Of a DNA stretch of 64,000 nt, positions 39,303 to 49,866 are shown piece after piece; position 1 is the first letter of the stretch, and every line of letters begins with the position of its first letter. The translations under genes were made by a program, and so were the position numbers. The notes beneath the pieces are model-generated. The model was not told the origin of the DNA and did not search any database. It saw nothing but the letters and a program-made list of their open reading frames with translations. The stretch is from Thraustochytrium sp. TN22 (Eukaryota > Sar > Bigyra > Thraustochytrida > Thraustochytriidae), in contig JABLUY010000020.1 of NCBI GenBank assembly GCA_013306675.1, forward strand, positions 168,394-232,393, given 5' to 3'.

Positions 39303-41453
39303 ATGGACGTGGAGGTGCGGCAGCTGGTGCAGCAGCTGCGCGCGCGCGCGGGCGAGGCGGGCGAGGAGGAGGCGACGCTGCGGCAGCTGGCGCGCGACGT
39401 GGGCGGCGCGCGCGATGTGGCAGTGAGCGCGGCGGACGTCACGGTGGTGGCGGCACTGGCGCTGGACTCGCGCAGCAGACCGGTGCGGCGCGCGGGCGTG
39501 GAGGCGGCGGCAGCGCTGCTGGCCGCGGCGCGCGACGGCGACGCGCTGCTCACCGAGGACCTGCTGTCGGCGAGCCTGAACCTGGCGGAGGACGCCGAGG
39601 CGCGCGACGCGAGCCTGCGGCTGCTCGTGCTCGTGCTAAGCACGACGCGCACGCCACTCGTGGACCGTGCTGTGAAGCGCGGCGCCATCGACGTGCTGCT
39701 GCGCGCGATCCAGACGGCCAGCGCGCGCCCGGACGGCGCACGCGCAAGCGACCCGTTGCTGCACGGCTTGGCGCAGCTGGCGGCCAGCCCGCGCTACGCG
39801 CTGGAGCTGCACGACCGCGATATTTGGGCCTTCATCATGACCATTTACAGCCAGACACAGACTGTGACGCTCAATCTGGTCTCGCTCGCCGACAGCGTGG
39901 TGCAGGCGCTCTCGTCGGCGGCGCTGCGCCAGCGCCGCCCGGCGCGTGTGCGCCAGCTGCTGCGCGCCGGCGCCTCGTCCGAGGACCTCGAGTCCGACGC
40001 GGCTACCCTCGAGAAGAGGCTCGCTGCCGCGGATGGTGCGGACGACGCTGAGGTCGACTACCTGCCGGCGCGCGACTACTCCGAGGAGGAGGGCCTCCTG
40101 GACAACGCGCGACTGGACATGGAGGCCATGGACCTGGAGAGCCAGGTCTGCCACCGCGTCACGGAGACCGGCCTGCTGCAACTGCTGCTGGGCGTCGCGC
40201 GCCGCGTCGAGAGCCACACGCTGTCGGAGCTTTGCCTCGGCACCCTGGCCGCGCTGGCGCCGGCCATGCACAAGACCGTGCCGCGCAAGACTCGTGTCGT
40301 GCTGACGCGTGACATCGTGGCGCTCGTGCCCAGCGTGCGCGACGCACGCCTGCTGCTCGTCATCGACATCCTCAGCATCTTCGTCGCCGTGCCGGCCAAC
40401 AGCGAGCTCGTCTGCCGATGCGCCACCGTGCCCAAGCTCTCCGAGAAGGGCCTCAAGCTGCTGCAGCGTCACGACACCGAGACGCGCACCATTGTGCGCG
40501 CCATCGTGCAGCTCTTCCTCGACATTAGCTCACTGCCCGAGGGCCCGGCTGAGCTCGCCGCTCCGATCGGCGTGCGCTTCCTGCACGATGCCATGGACGG
40601 CGTCGACCGCCTGTCCGTGCAGCCCAGTCCCCTGGCGGCTGATGGCGGGGACGACCTGGATTACGATACCGACACCGACGACGCTGACGAGGTCAATGCC
40701 ACCGACCTCGGCAGGCGCAGGTCTTGGGCGTCCTCCATCGAGGTCCTCGCGCTGCTCGCGCTCATCAATGTCGCGCTCCAGTCCCCGGTCATGGCGGGCG
40801 TCGCCGAGGCCAACCTGCACCAGGCGCTGGGCGCCGCGGCCAGGCGCTCCGACGAACTCGGCCTGCTGGCCATCCTCGGCTCGTCCTTCTTCCTTGGCCG
40901 CACCTCGGCATCCTACAGATCGCGCGAGCTGCCCGTGCTGCTACCCGTACACGTCGCGCAACTCGGCGCGCTGCTGCGCGAGGCAACGCCCACCGTGCCC
41001 TGCTCGCTCGGCGGCATCGACTGCACGCTGCTCGAGCTCCTCCAGGCGCTCAACTACCTGGCGCTCGCGCCGCACAACGGCGTGCAGCTGCGCCCGCTCG
41101 TGCCCGAGCTCCTCGCTCTGCTGGACACGCAGACCTCGGCGCGTGACCGCCATCCGGAGATCGCCGCTCTCCTTGTCAAGGCGCTCCTCACCATGTCCTC
41201 GCACAAGGATGTCATGGCCGATCTCGTCGCAGACCGCGACCGTGTCGACGCCCTCCTTGATGCCACGCTCGCGCTGCTTCCCAGCTCGCTAACCGACGCG
41301 CAGCGTGACGTTGACACGCTGCTTCAGGCCATTGACTCCGAGCATCTCGCGCAAGCGCAAGCCCCTTTTCGCTTCCAGGATGCCGCCCGTGGCCTCGTGC
41401 AGCGCGTCTCGCGCTCGCTCGACCGCGCTCGCTCGAGTTTGTCGCGCCGCTGA
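39303..41453 (+). CDS. Helical-repeat (ARM/HEAT-like) protein, unknown
   Basis: The protein has 716 residues, almost wholly alpha-helical, with Leu/Ala-rich helices about 40 residues apart (VRRAGVEAAAALLAAA, DASLRLLVLVLSTT, LLLVIDILSIFVAVP, LLALINVALQSP, LLELLQALNYLALAPHNG), as in ARM/HEAT solenoids. An acidic loop (DDLDYDTDTDDADE, near residue 455) separates two halves. The C-terminus is basic (SRSLDRARSSLSRR). ARM proteins are binding scaffolds; no partner can be named and I do not recognise an orthologue. The start is the first Met, right after a GGGCGC repeat. No intron is seen. Confidence 0.6.
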   Translation: MDVEVRQLVQQLRARAGEAGEEEATLRQLARDVGGARDVAVSAADVTVVAALALDSRSRPVRRAGVEAAAALLAAARDGDALLTEDLLSASLNLAEDAEARDASLRLLVLVLSTTRTPLVDRAVKRGAIDVLLRAIQTASARPDGARASDPLLHGLAQLAASPRYALELHDRDIWAFIMTIYSQTQTVTLNLVSLADSVVQALSSAALRQRRPARVRQLLRAGASSEDLESDAATLEKRLAAADGADDAEVDYLPARDYSEEEGLLDNARLDMEAMDLESQVCHRVTETGLLQLLLGVARRVESHTLSELCLGTLAALAPAMHKTVPRKTRVVLTRDIVALVPSVRDARLLLVIDILSIFVAVPANSELVCRCATVPKLSEKGLKLLQRHDTETRTIVRAIVQLFLDISSLPEGPAELAAPIGVRFLHDAMDGVDRLSVQPSPLAADGGDDLDYDTDTDDADEVNATDLGRRRSWASSIEVLALLALINVALQSPVMAGVAEANLHQALGAAARRSDELGLLAILGSSFFLGRTSASYRSRELPVLLPVHVAQLGALLREATPTVPCSLGGIDCTLLELLQALNYLALAPHNGVQLRPLVPELLALLDTQTSARDRHPEIAALLVKALLTMSSHKDVMADLVADRDRVDALLDATLALLPSSLTDAQRDVDTLLQAIDSEHLAQAQAPFRFQDAARGLVQRVSRSLDRARSSLSRR

Positions 41454-42109
41454 AGAGGTGCGAAGCAACCGGACCGCCAGAGCGACGAGAACGCCGGTGC
41501 GTCCGAGCTGCCGGTGCGGTGCACGAGCCTCTTTTTTTCTGACCATTATAAGAGATTCCACGAGCAGCAGGGCGCCTGCCGCTTCTGCAGTTTCATGCTC
41601 TGTTATCTGCCGCTGCCGGACCCCCTTCTGTTGTTTTAAAATCTTTCGTTCTCGTTTCATTCGTGCCTTTCCGAGTCCCCCGCCTGCTTGGCCGGCCACA
41701 AGTGAAACTCAATCTTGGCACCTGCTTCGGTATTAGACTTGCTCATCTGACTACAGCTGAGCTTGAGAGCTCGAGAGCATCCTTCTTTCTTGCGACATTC
41801 GACTCGGACTGCCAGTGGGATGGTGATTGCTGGTCAAAATTGAAAAGACTCGAGTCCTCGTCGAGGACTCGTCCGCGGACCACGAAGCGGCCTAACTCGC
41901 GGAAAAAAGGGGTCATGCAGCAGCGCCACGAACGGAGCACAGACGTCGCGCAGACCAAGTCGGCTGTCTTCGGCGCCCAACGGAGGGAGCGCAGCGGCGG
42001 CGGCGGCAGCAGCGAGAGCGGCGGCGAGGGCGGCGGCGAAGGCCGAGCAGCGCGGCGCAGCGCGGCGGCCCGGCAGTCGGCCCGTCCGGCGCGCTCGCGA
42101 AGGTCCACC
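41454..42109. other. Intergenic between ARM-like gene and mL53
   Basis: 656 bp. The first 200 bp are AT-richer (TTTTTTTCTG, GTTTTAAAAT) and probably carry the 3' end of the ARM-like gene. The last 130 bp before the mL53 start are a GCGGCGG-type repeat. No other gene is seen. Confidence 0.6.
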
Positions 42110-42600
42110 ATGGCGTCCAAGGTGCTGCAGTACGTGGCCAAGGCCACCGTCCGCGTTGCGGCCTTCGAGCCGTCCTCGGTGCTGGCCAGGGACTTCATCA
42201 GCATGGCGCAGTCGCCCGCCGTCAAGAAGGGCTGCCCGGCGCTGGAGCTCCGCGTGCAGGTGGTGGACCCACCAAAGCTCACGGACGAGTACCTCGGTGC
42301 GTACAAGGCAAGAGACAGGGCGACGATTATTGATCGCGCGCGCGCGAAGCTGAAAGGCAGCGAGAAAGCCTGGGAAGAAATGGGAAAGAAAGGAAAGGAG
42401 AGGAAAGGGCAGGCAGGCGAACTGACAGGACAGCGTAAATGGCCCGCAACGCAGCCGAGGACAGGGGGCTTTCCAGCGTGACGTTGACGTTCGCGAACAA
42501 GGTCGAGACGACGTACGGCGCCAACTGGGTCGTGCAGGACGTGCTGTCGGCGGCCAAGGAGTATGTAGAGGATAACCGGCTCCCGGTGGCAAAGAAGTAA
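42110..42600 (+). CDS. MRPL53: Mitochondrial large-subunit ribosomal protein mL53, two exons
   Basis: Exons 42110-42300 and 42477-42600 give 104 residues. The intron is 176 bp (donor GTACAA, acceptor TCCAG); only this donor keeps the second exon in frame, giving DEYLGAVTLTFANK. The sequence YVAKATVRVAAFEPSSVLARDFI matches the start of mL53 (yeast Mrpl44), a small thioredoxin-like protein of the mitochondrial 50S subunit. NKVETTYGANWVVQDVLSAAKEYV is the expected strand-then-helix end. Length fits the family (about 100 residues). It is assigned from pattern memory; the relatives of mL53 are short and divergent. Confidence 0.7.
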
Positions 42601-42629
42601 GGGTCTGTCAAAGGCACCAAGGATAATTG

Positions 42630-43245
42630 TGACGGCGAGCGCCGGGCGTGTGCTTGGGGGCGTTCTCTGGTTCGTTCGGACATGTTTCGAGTGACAGCGA
42701 GCGCCGGGCGTGTGCTTGGGGCGTTCGTGCTTGGGGGCTGTTCTCTGGTTCGTCCGGACATGTTTCGAGTGACAGCGAGCGCCGAGCGTGTGCTTGGGGC
42801 GTTCGTGCCTGGGGGCGTTCTCTGGTTCGTTCGGACATGTTTCGAGTGACAGCGAGCGCCGGGCGTGTGCTTGGGGCGTTCGTGCTTGGGGGCTGTTCTC
42901 TGGTTCGTCCGGACATGTTTCGAGTGACAGCGAGCGCCGAGCGTGTGCTTTGGGCGTTCGTGCTTGGGGCGTTCTCTGGTTCGTTCGGACATGTTTCGAG
43001 TGACAGCGAGCGCCGAGCGTGTGCTTGGGGCGTTCGTGCTTGGGGGCGTTCTCTGGTTCGTTCGGACATGTTTCGAGTGACAGCGAGCGCCGGGCGTGTG
43101 CTTGCGACGTTCGTGCTTAGTGGCCTTCTCTGGTTCGTTCGGACATGTTTCAAGTGACGGCGAGCGCCGGGCGTGTGCTTGGGGCGTTCGTGCTTAAGGC
43201 GATCGTGCTTGGGGCGTTCTCTGGATCGTTCGGACTTGTTTTGAT
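42630..43245. repeat. 77-bp minisatellite, about eight copies
   Basis: GACATGTTTCGAGTGACAGC recurs at 42679, 42757, 42834, 42912, 42988 and 43065, and in variant form at 43142 and 43233, so the unit is 76-78 bp (the last step is 91). Units differ by small substitutions and one- or two-base indels. The array begins about 30 bp after the mL53 stop and runs toward the Tubby gene. Open frames through it on both strands are by-products of the repeat. Confidence 0.95.
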
Positions 43246-43365
43246 TGATGATTGTTGGAGAATAATCGTTCAATGAGATGATGAGCGCGACACGACGCAT
43301 CGCAACGATGGTGTGGTGTCGGCGTCGATCGCTGAGACTGTTATGTGCAGGGAACCGTGGCAGGC

Positions 43366-45185
43366 TCATCCGGAGGGGTTGACGTAGGAGGAGATGCTGG
43401 CGAGGCCGATGGCAAAGGCCATGGCCGGGGACATGGGCTCCTTGAAGTAGCAGTTGTAGGTCTTCTTGGAGGTCTTGCCAAAGACGTAAATGACGTCGCC
43501 GGAGGGGTCCATGGGGTTGTGGAGGATGATGTTCTTGACACTGGAGCTGAGCGCCATGCCCTTGAAGTCGGAGAGGCGCGGGAGGTAGGAGGGGCGGTCG
43601 GGCACGTGGTTGACGAGCGGGGTGACCGTGTCGTCGCCCTGTGCGAGGCGCTCGAACATGAGGTCCTTCTTGCAGAGCGGGCGGCGGTTGTGGCCGAGCG
43701 CCGGGATGCAGACGCGCACCTTGCGGCGGTACTGGTCGTAGGACTGCTTCTCGAAGCGCAGGGCGCCGAGCTCGCGGCGCGCGTGCATGGCGCCGGCGGC
43801 CTTGGTCGGGTTCAGGCCGGTGTCAAAGACCTCGAAGGAGGCCCCGTTGACGTTGGACTTCATCTTGGCGATGAAGGTGTCCTGGGAGCGCGCGGCGCTG
43901 GCCTTGGACTTGGAGGACTTTTGCGAGGACCACGAGGCGAAGCGCGAGCGCATCTCCTTGTTGGCCGTCTCCTCGACGGCGCGCGGCGCGAACTGGATGG
44001 CCCACTGCATAGAGGTGGTGAGGCGCTTGAGGCCGTCTGTGCGCTTAAAGGCGGTCATGAGGCGCATGCCGTTGGATTGGTTCGTAAAGGTCCAGACCTT
44101 CTCGGTCTTGTCGTACATGATGATGCACTTGACGAGCTTCTCGGATTCGATGGGCGCCAGCAGAAAGTCCGAGAGCACGGCCTCGTTGATGAAGGACTCC
44201 GGGATGACCTTGGCGAGGCAGGTCTCGTCAAAGACGGTGATGGACTCGCCGCCGTCCTCGTCGTCGAGGTCGCTGTCGTCGTCGTCGTCATCGTCGTCGT
44301 CGATGACCTTGCCGTCCTCGGACTTGCGGTCCAGGCCCGTGGACACGGACGATGCCGTCTCGCCAAAGAACGGGTCCCACGAGGACGAGCCGACGTCAGA
44401 CCAGTCCGTAACCTCGGTCCGGTTCGAGGGCATGCCGAAGGACCCCATGTACGAGTCAGGCCGAGCAAGCCCGTGCGTGGGCGGGAGCGGCGACTGCGAG
44501 CCGTACGTCTGCGGCGACGACGCGCTCGCGTACAGGTCGCTGGCGCTGCTCGTCGGGCCAAAGCCCGGCGAGGTGGACCCGTACGAGGGCTGCGGCGAGG
44601 TCATGTCGCCGCCGTAGGCGCCCTGGCCGTAGCCGTACGGCTGCTGCGGCTGCAGCATCGCGCCGGCGCTTCCGTACGGGTCCATGCCGGGTGCCGGGTA
44701 CATCGACTGCTGCTGGGGCTCCGGCGAGTACGGCGCGAACTGCTGGGGCTGCGGCGAGCCGGAACTGCTGAGCGAGTCGCGGCGCGGGGGCGGCGCGCGG
44801 CGCGGCGCCGCGCGGGCGGGCGCCGGAGCCGGCGCGGGGCGCCCGGCTGCGGATACGCGGCGGGCGCGGCGTACTGGGGCATGGGTGCGAGCGGCGCCAT
44901 GCCGCCGTTTGGCTGCGTCAGGGGCACGGGTCCGGAGAAGCTGCCCTGGCGGCCGGCCATTTGCGTGTTCAGATGCTGCTTGAAGTTCGGGTCGATGTTC
45001 GTGTTCAGGCCCTGCACGTCAGCGCTCGCCTTGTCGAACGGGTTGCGCGGGTCTGCGCCCTTGACGGCCGCCGGCATGGGCGACTCATAGCTCACCGACC
45101 CGCGGTCGTGTTGCCTGTCGGCAATCGGCGCGTTCCACGACCCGCGGTAGTGGTCGCGCACCTCGCCGCCCGGCACCGAGTACAT
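43366..45185 (-). CDS. Tubby-like protein, probably two exons
   Basis: Two frames on the minus strand fit one gene: 45185 to about 44875 and about 44767 to 43366 (570 residues). The most likely intron is 44874-44768 (donor GTACGC, acceptor CTCAG); a donor at 44856 (GTATCC) also keeps frame, so the junction is uncertain by six codons. The C-terminal domain (about 310-568) is Tubby: DTFIAKMKSNVNGASFEVFD and NPTKAA match the family's 'SYIGKLRSN..GT.F.VYD.G.NP', VRVCIPALGHNRR follows, and the protein ends FAIGLASISSYVNPSG where the family has AFAIGLSSFD. The N-terminal half is Pro/Gln/Gly-rich with NPF and DPF tripeptides and an Asp run (about 260-275). Tubby proteins bind PI(4,5)P2 and carry membrane cargo, often into cilia. 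Confidence 0.85.
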
Positions 45186-47586
45186 CTTGTCTTTGTCTTG
45201 TCGGGTCTTGTCTCGACTTGTCTTGCCTTGTCTTGTCTTGTCTTGCCTTGTCTCCTCTTCTCTCCAGAGCTAGTGGCCCAGCAAGCCTCTCTAGCTAGCT
45301 AGCTAGCTCGAGCTCTCGGTCGCTAGCGAGCACCTCGTCAGCCAGCCCAAACACGCTCTGCCTCGCCTCGCGCGCCTTGCTCCGCACAATCTGGCCGGCC
45401 CAGCCTGGCTCGATGCCAACGGACGCCTCGCCGCGCTGCGCGTCCCGGGCCCGGACCGCTCGCCCGCTGGCCTGCCGCTGCGCGTCGCGCGACCTGCCTG
45501 CCCGCCTGCCTGCCCGCCAGCCGACCGCGCTTGCCGCTCTGGCCACTCTCTGCGCGGCCAGGCGTGCCGCCGTGGCGCTCCGGCCTCGCCCGCGCTTGCT
45601 GCGCTGCGCTGCTGTAGCTTTGATCGATCGATCCCAGCCGCGCCGCCGCTGAGTGGCCCGCCTGCCAGCGAACTACTAACTAACTACGAACTTGAAGTGC
45701 CGCTGACACTGTGACAGTGAGTGAGCGCGGCTTCTTCAAGTTCTCCCCGGTGCGGTCCTGGCTGGCCGGCGGTCGCGATCCACGACGGGCGCGCAAACAA
45801 GCCGCGCCGCCGCGCGCAAGCGAGCGGGCGAGCGGGCGCGCGCGGGGGAGCGGGGGAAGCGGACGGCGGGCGGCCCCTCCTGCAGTGAGCCTGAGCCTGA
45901 GCCTGGCTGGTGCCGCGTCGCGTCGCGCCGCCTCGCGTTGCGTGCCGTGGCGCCGCCTCGCCTCGCCTCGCCTGGCGTCGAGCGGCGATTTGAATTTGAA
46001 AAGCCCTCGAGCTTTTCCGAAGCGCAGCACTGCGAGCGAGGCCGGGACTCCCGACGACTCGGCGGCCGTGGTCTGTCTGTCTGTCTGCCTGTCTGTCTGT
46101 CTGTCGAGCTCTCGCCGCCAGGTCGCTCGTTCTTGGCAGCCACGGCCGGCCGCCGTCGTCGCGCCGCGCTGCTCTGCGCTGCGCTGCGCTGCCCTGTCGC
46201 CGCAGGAAGCGCCCGAAGACGCCCCAGAAGCCGCGCTGCCGCCGCGCTGCCGCCGCTTTTTCCCTTCCTCCGCCGCTGCTCTCTGCGAGCGCTCGCGCCC
46301 GACTTCTGCTTCGGCCCTCCTCGCCGCCGCTCCGCGACTGCGCCTGCGCTGCGCTGCGCTGCACTGCACGCCGCCCGCCTCCTCCCGCGCCGCGGCGCCG
46401 CCGCCGTCGCCGCTGCAGGCAGGCAGGGAGGCAGGCAGGCAGTAGCAGAACTGCTCGCCTTCGGGCAGCGAGCGAGCGAGACCGCGCCGGCGAGCGAGCG
46501 GCGCGCCTCCTGGCCGGCCGGCCGCGGGCCTGGCTGCGGCGCGAGGCGAGGTGGGTTTCTCCAGGTTAGCGCGGCGGAAGAAGATGAGGCCTGCCTGCCT
46601 CCATCGCGCTGCCGCGGCCGGGCAGGACGCAGCCGGGGCGGGCGGCCGGGCGGCCGGGGCGGGCAGGCGATCGATGACGCCCGAGCCGGAGCAGATGGAG
46701 CCCAGGCGCGAACCGGGACCTGGCTCCTCTGCAGCCTCGCCGCGCAGAGGCGCGCCCCCTGCGCCGCCGCCGTTGCGCCCAGTGGCCGTGGTGGGCGCCC
46801 CGCGGCGGCGGCCCCGAGGGGGAAGACTGGACGAAGAGGGGGTGTCCTGAGGCGGATTTTGGCAGGGAGGGAGAAGTTGGGCGCAGTGGGAAGGGGGGAA
46901 GAGAACGCGGAGCAGGCGAGCGGCGATGGAGGCGGACGAGGACGACGTGCGCCGCGAGGTGGCGCTCGCTTGCCGGTGGTTTGCTCGTGGCTTGCGTGCT
47001 TGCTTGCGTGCGTGCGTGCGTGCGTGCGTGCCTGTGTGCCGTGCCGTGCCTGGCCGGCCGGCTGACGAGCTGGCTGAAATCAGCCACTTGACCGGTGCGA
47101 TGCCGCGGACGCGAGTGCTCTCGCAGATGAACGCCCCATGACGGTCGACGGAGCTTGCTTGAAATTCGCGTGCATGCGTCTTCAAGATTGTTGCTGGCAC
47201 GCAGTACACTGCACCGATGATGTCCGCCTCGACCCCCCACGCCTTTTCTCATCGGGACGAGCAACGCGCACGGCGAGGCTGGTCCGGGATGACGCGCGCG
47301 TCCCGTGGCGCCCCGGCTTTCGCTGCCAAAGCCGCGACCACGAAAAACGGTCTGGGGAAAGCTCCATCGAAAACGCCTTTCTCTTTGCGCCACAGCCTGA
47401 GCCTGAGCCTGAGCCTGAGTCTGACATTTGAGCGTGAGTGAGTGGGCAAGTTTTCGGAAAACAACAAAAAGGGGCAACTTTCTCTGTTTGCAAACGTTGG
47501 ATTGCAGGCGACAAGATACAAAGATTGAAAGGGATCGTAGCGTCCGGAGTGAGCGGTTCAGCCTCGCCACGCCAGGCTCGCGATGG
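45186..47586. other. Intergenic, 2.4 kb, GC-rich with many short tandem repeats
   Basis: No supported gene. It contains CTTGT pentamers (45188-45252), CTAG units (45289-45309), TGTC units (46073-46105), GCAG units (46418-46441), TGCG units (46999-47030) and GAGCCT hexamers (47395-47425). AACTTGAA lies at 45689 and TTCAAGTT at 45734. Frames of 400-500 codons on the minus strand overlap one another and are Arg/Ser/Pro/Gln-rich. Confidence 0.65.
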
Positions 47587-48460
47587 CTATTGCTCATGGT
47601 CGTCCTCGGCGTCAAGCTCGACGGCGGCGGCGGCGGTTGCTTCCTGGGCCGGCTTGTTCTTCTTGAGTCTGGCAAGCTTGGCCATTTGCTCCTCGCTGAG
47701 TTTAGGCCTGGCCGTGGCCGCCTTGGCCGCTGAGGAGGACGCCTGCTTGGCTGTGCTCTTGCGTTTCGCCTTGTCACTCTCCTCCGTCACGTCCTTGGGC
47801 GCGAACGACGAACCAAGCTTGGCCGCGCGATTGATGTACGACGGGATTCCCTTGCCCACGAGCTTGCGCACGAGCGCGTCGGTGAAATGGTTCTGTGCGC
47901 GCTGGCAACGTCAGATTCGAGCTCAGCATGGGCTCCGCTGCGGCGCAGCAAACGTACGCAGTTCTGGTTGACCAGGTTGTAGGTGCCAGGCGCGAACTGA
48001 GCGCGGAGCTGGCCCACGGCCGCGTTGACCTCCGTCATGGACTCGACCTGCGCGCACGCATGAACGCACGCACGCACGCGCGCGCTCGCTCGCTCCCTGC
48101 CCGTCAGTCTCCGGATCTCTTGAGCGCTTGCGCGCCCTGGCTGTAAGAAGCCTTGACCCACCTCGCCCATGTCAATGGTCTCCTTGAAGACGGCCTCCTC
48201 GCCGGCCTCCAGAGGCGTGTGAAAGATGACGCCGCCGTTCGAAAACGTGTACTCCCTCGACCCGATCTGCACGCCAGTATGGTCTGCGGCATCTCGCTCG
48301 TGCACGTCAGAGTTTCCGGTGCCAGTGCTCCGCCGCCGCGGCGCCGGGGCGACCCCGCCGCCGTTCCCCGCCAACCTAACCTACAGGCGCCGAGCCCCAT
48401 CCAGCCCACGTAGCGGTTCACCTTGCCGGCGATGTCGTACACGTTCACCTTGACCTCCAT
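47587..48460 (-). CDS. PPPDE/DeSI-type cysteine peptidase (deSUMOylase/deubiquitinase family), four exons
   Basis: Minus-strand exons 48460-48385, 48283-48162, 48047-47958 and 47892-47587 give 197 residues. Introns are 101, 114 and 65 bp (donors GTAGGT, GTGGGT, GTACGT; acceptors CGCAG, CGCAG, CACAG). Joined, the protein reads VNVYDIAGKVNRYVGWMGLG, then YHTGVQIGSREYTFSNGG, YNLVNQNCNHFTDALVRKLV and GKGIPSYINRAAKLG. The catalytic pair of the PPPDE papain-like fold is present: His in YHTG and Cys in NQNCNHF. Members (DeSI-1, DeSI-2, PNAS-4) remove SUMO, ubiquitin or palmitoyl groups. A 70-residue Lys/Ala-rich tail follows the domain (KLSEEQMAKLARLKKNK) and ends in acids. It shares a 326-bp divergent promoter with uL4m. 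Confidence 0.9.
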
Positions 48461-48786
48461 CCTGCCGCCGCGCCGTGGCCCCCACCGCCGCCGCCGCCGC
48501 CGCCGCCCCCGCCGACGCCCCCGCCGCCGCCGCCGCCGCCGCCGGGCTCGTTCGGGTACTGCACGCGCGCGGGGTCGCTGCCGGCGGCCTATCCGCGCGG
48601 CGGTGCCTTAGCGGCCGGACGGGCGCGAGGCGGTGCCGCGCAGGCGCCGCGCCTGTCGCGCCGGGGCAGGGCCGCCTTAAGACGGCGGCGGCCGGATAGG
48701 CCGGTTGGATTTGCGTGGTCTGCGCCCGGCCGCGCAGCTCTGGTATTGGCGCGAGTCGTCCGCTCGGTCGGCGCGCGCGCGGGGCG
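48461..48786. promoter_or_regulatory. Bidirectional promoter region, DeSI peptidase / uL4m
   Basis: 326 bp between divergent start codons. It opens with a CCGCCG-rich run (48466-48545). No TATA box or octamer TTCAAGTT was seen. Confidence 0.45.
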
Positions 48787-49866
48787 ATGCTGCGCGGCGC
48801 GGTGCGCGGCGGCGCGGCGGCGCTGACGCGCTGGGGCGCGGGCGGCGGCCGGCCGGCGGCGGCGGCGCACGATGCGATGGCGGCGATGAGGGCGGCGGCC
48901 GGCGCGCGCGCGGCCCCGGCGCTGCTGCTCCAGCCCGCGGCGCCCGCGGCGCTGCTGGCTGCGCGCGCGCTGGCGGCGCGCGGGCTGGCGAGCGCCGCGG
49001 CGACGGCCACGGCCACGGAGACCGCGGCGGCGGCCGGCGGCAGCGGCGGCGGCGGCGAGGCGGCGGCGCCGCCGCCGCCGCCCGCGGCCATGCCGGCGAA
49101 TGTGCGCTTCTCGGACGTCGAGGTGCTGGACACCGCGGAGGACGAGGCGCTCGCGTTTGAGTACGTGGTGCAGGAGGGGCCCAAGCAGGTGCCGCTGCTG
49201 CGGCTGACGCAGGACTTTGAACTGGTCGAGGACGGCCTCGAGACTCTCAACGACTTCATCTTCAGCACGCCGGTGCGCCAGGACATCATCCACAACGTCG
49301 TGGTCTGGCAGCGCGCCAAGAGGCGGCGCGGTCTCAAGAAGGAGAAGACGCGCTCCGAGGTGAGCGGCACCACGCGCAAGCCCTTCGCGCAGAAGGGTAC
49401 GGGCCGGGCCCGTCAGGGCTCCAAGATCGCCCCGCACATGCGCGGTGGTGGTGTCGCGCATGCCGCCAAGGGCAACCGTGACTTCAGCTTCAAGCTCAAC
49501 AAGAAGGTGCGCCGCTTGGGCCTGCGCAGCACTCTCTCGGCGCGCTTCATCGAGGGCAACCTCTCCGTCTTTGACAACTTCCACCCGGAGGGTGCCGACC
49601 CGGACCTCTTCATCAAGACCGCCCAGGTCGGCAAGCTCATCGAAGCCAAGAGCTGGCACTCGGTGCTCTTCGTGGACGGCGACGAACCGCACGAGTCCTT
49701 TCGTCGCGCCGTCGCCAACCTGCCCCGCGCGCACTTCCTCCCGCAGGTTGGCCTCAACGTCTACGACATGCTCCAGTACGAGCAGGTTGTCCTCAGCCGC
49801 TCTGCGCTCGAGGCCCTCGAGCGCCGCCTGGACGAGGACGTGCGCAAGACATACTTTTCCTGGTGA
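48787..49866 (+). CDS. MRPL4: Mitochondrial ribosomal protein uL4m
   Basis: The protein has 359 residues. The N-terminus (about 1-75) is Ala/Arg/Leu-rich without acids (MLRGAVRGGAAALTRWGAGG), a typical mitochondrial leader, followed by a Gly/Pro linker. The L4 core spans about 130-355: IHNVVVWQRAKRRRGL, then KPFAQKGTGRARQGSKIAP and RGGGVAHAAKG, which is the family's rRNA-contacting loop. LNKKVRRLGLRSTLSARF follows, and LNVYDMLQYEQVVLS holds the C-terminal Leu-Asn-Val-Tyr-Asp motif. uL4 lines the peptide exit tunnel of the large subunit. This is the first ATG of the frame. The leader and the divergence from cytosolic uL4 point to mitochondria. Confidence 0.92.
   Translation: MLRGAVRGGAAALTRWGAGGGRPAAAAHDAMAAMRAAAGARAAPALLLQPAAPAALLAARALAARGLASAAATATATETAAAAGGSGGGGEAAAPPPPPAAMPANVRFSDVEVLDTAEDEALAFEYVVQEGPKQVPLLRLTQDFELVEDGLETLNDFIFSTPVRQDIIHNVVVWQRAKRRRGLKKEKTRSEVSGTTRKPFAQKGTGRARQGSKIAPHMRGGGVAHAAKGNRDFSFKLNKKVRRLGLRSTLSARFIEGNLSVFDNFHPEGADPDLFIKTAQVGKLIEAKSWHSVLFVDGDEPHESFRRAVANLPRAHFLPQVGLNVYDMLQYEQVVLSRSALEALERRLDEDVRKTYFSW

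Noticed and set aside
41663-42481. Longer reading of mL53 upstream and through the intron
   Set aside because: The upstream part is Arg/Ser/Gly filler and the read-through end lacks the conserved C-terminal strand-helix, which lies in exon 2.
42630-43245. CRISPR-like array
   Set aside because: Repeat units are contiguous with no unique spacers, and the genome is eukaryotic.
42608-43369. Open frames on both strands across the 77-bp repeat
   Set aside because: Repeat-driven peptides without folded character; period 76-78 bp breaks the frame between units.
45680-47209. 509-codon open frame on the minus strand, and an overlapping 403-codon one (46566-47777)
   Set aside because: Arg/Ser/Pro/Gln-rich, runs through several microsatellites, overlaps other frames of similar length; stop codons are simply rare in this GC-rich DNA.
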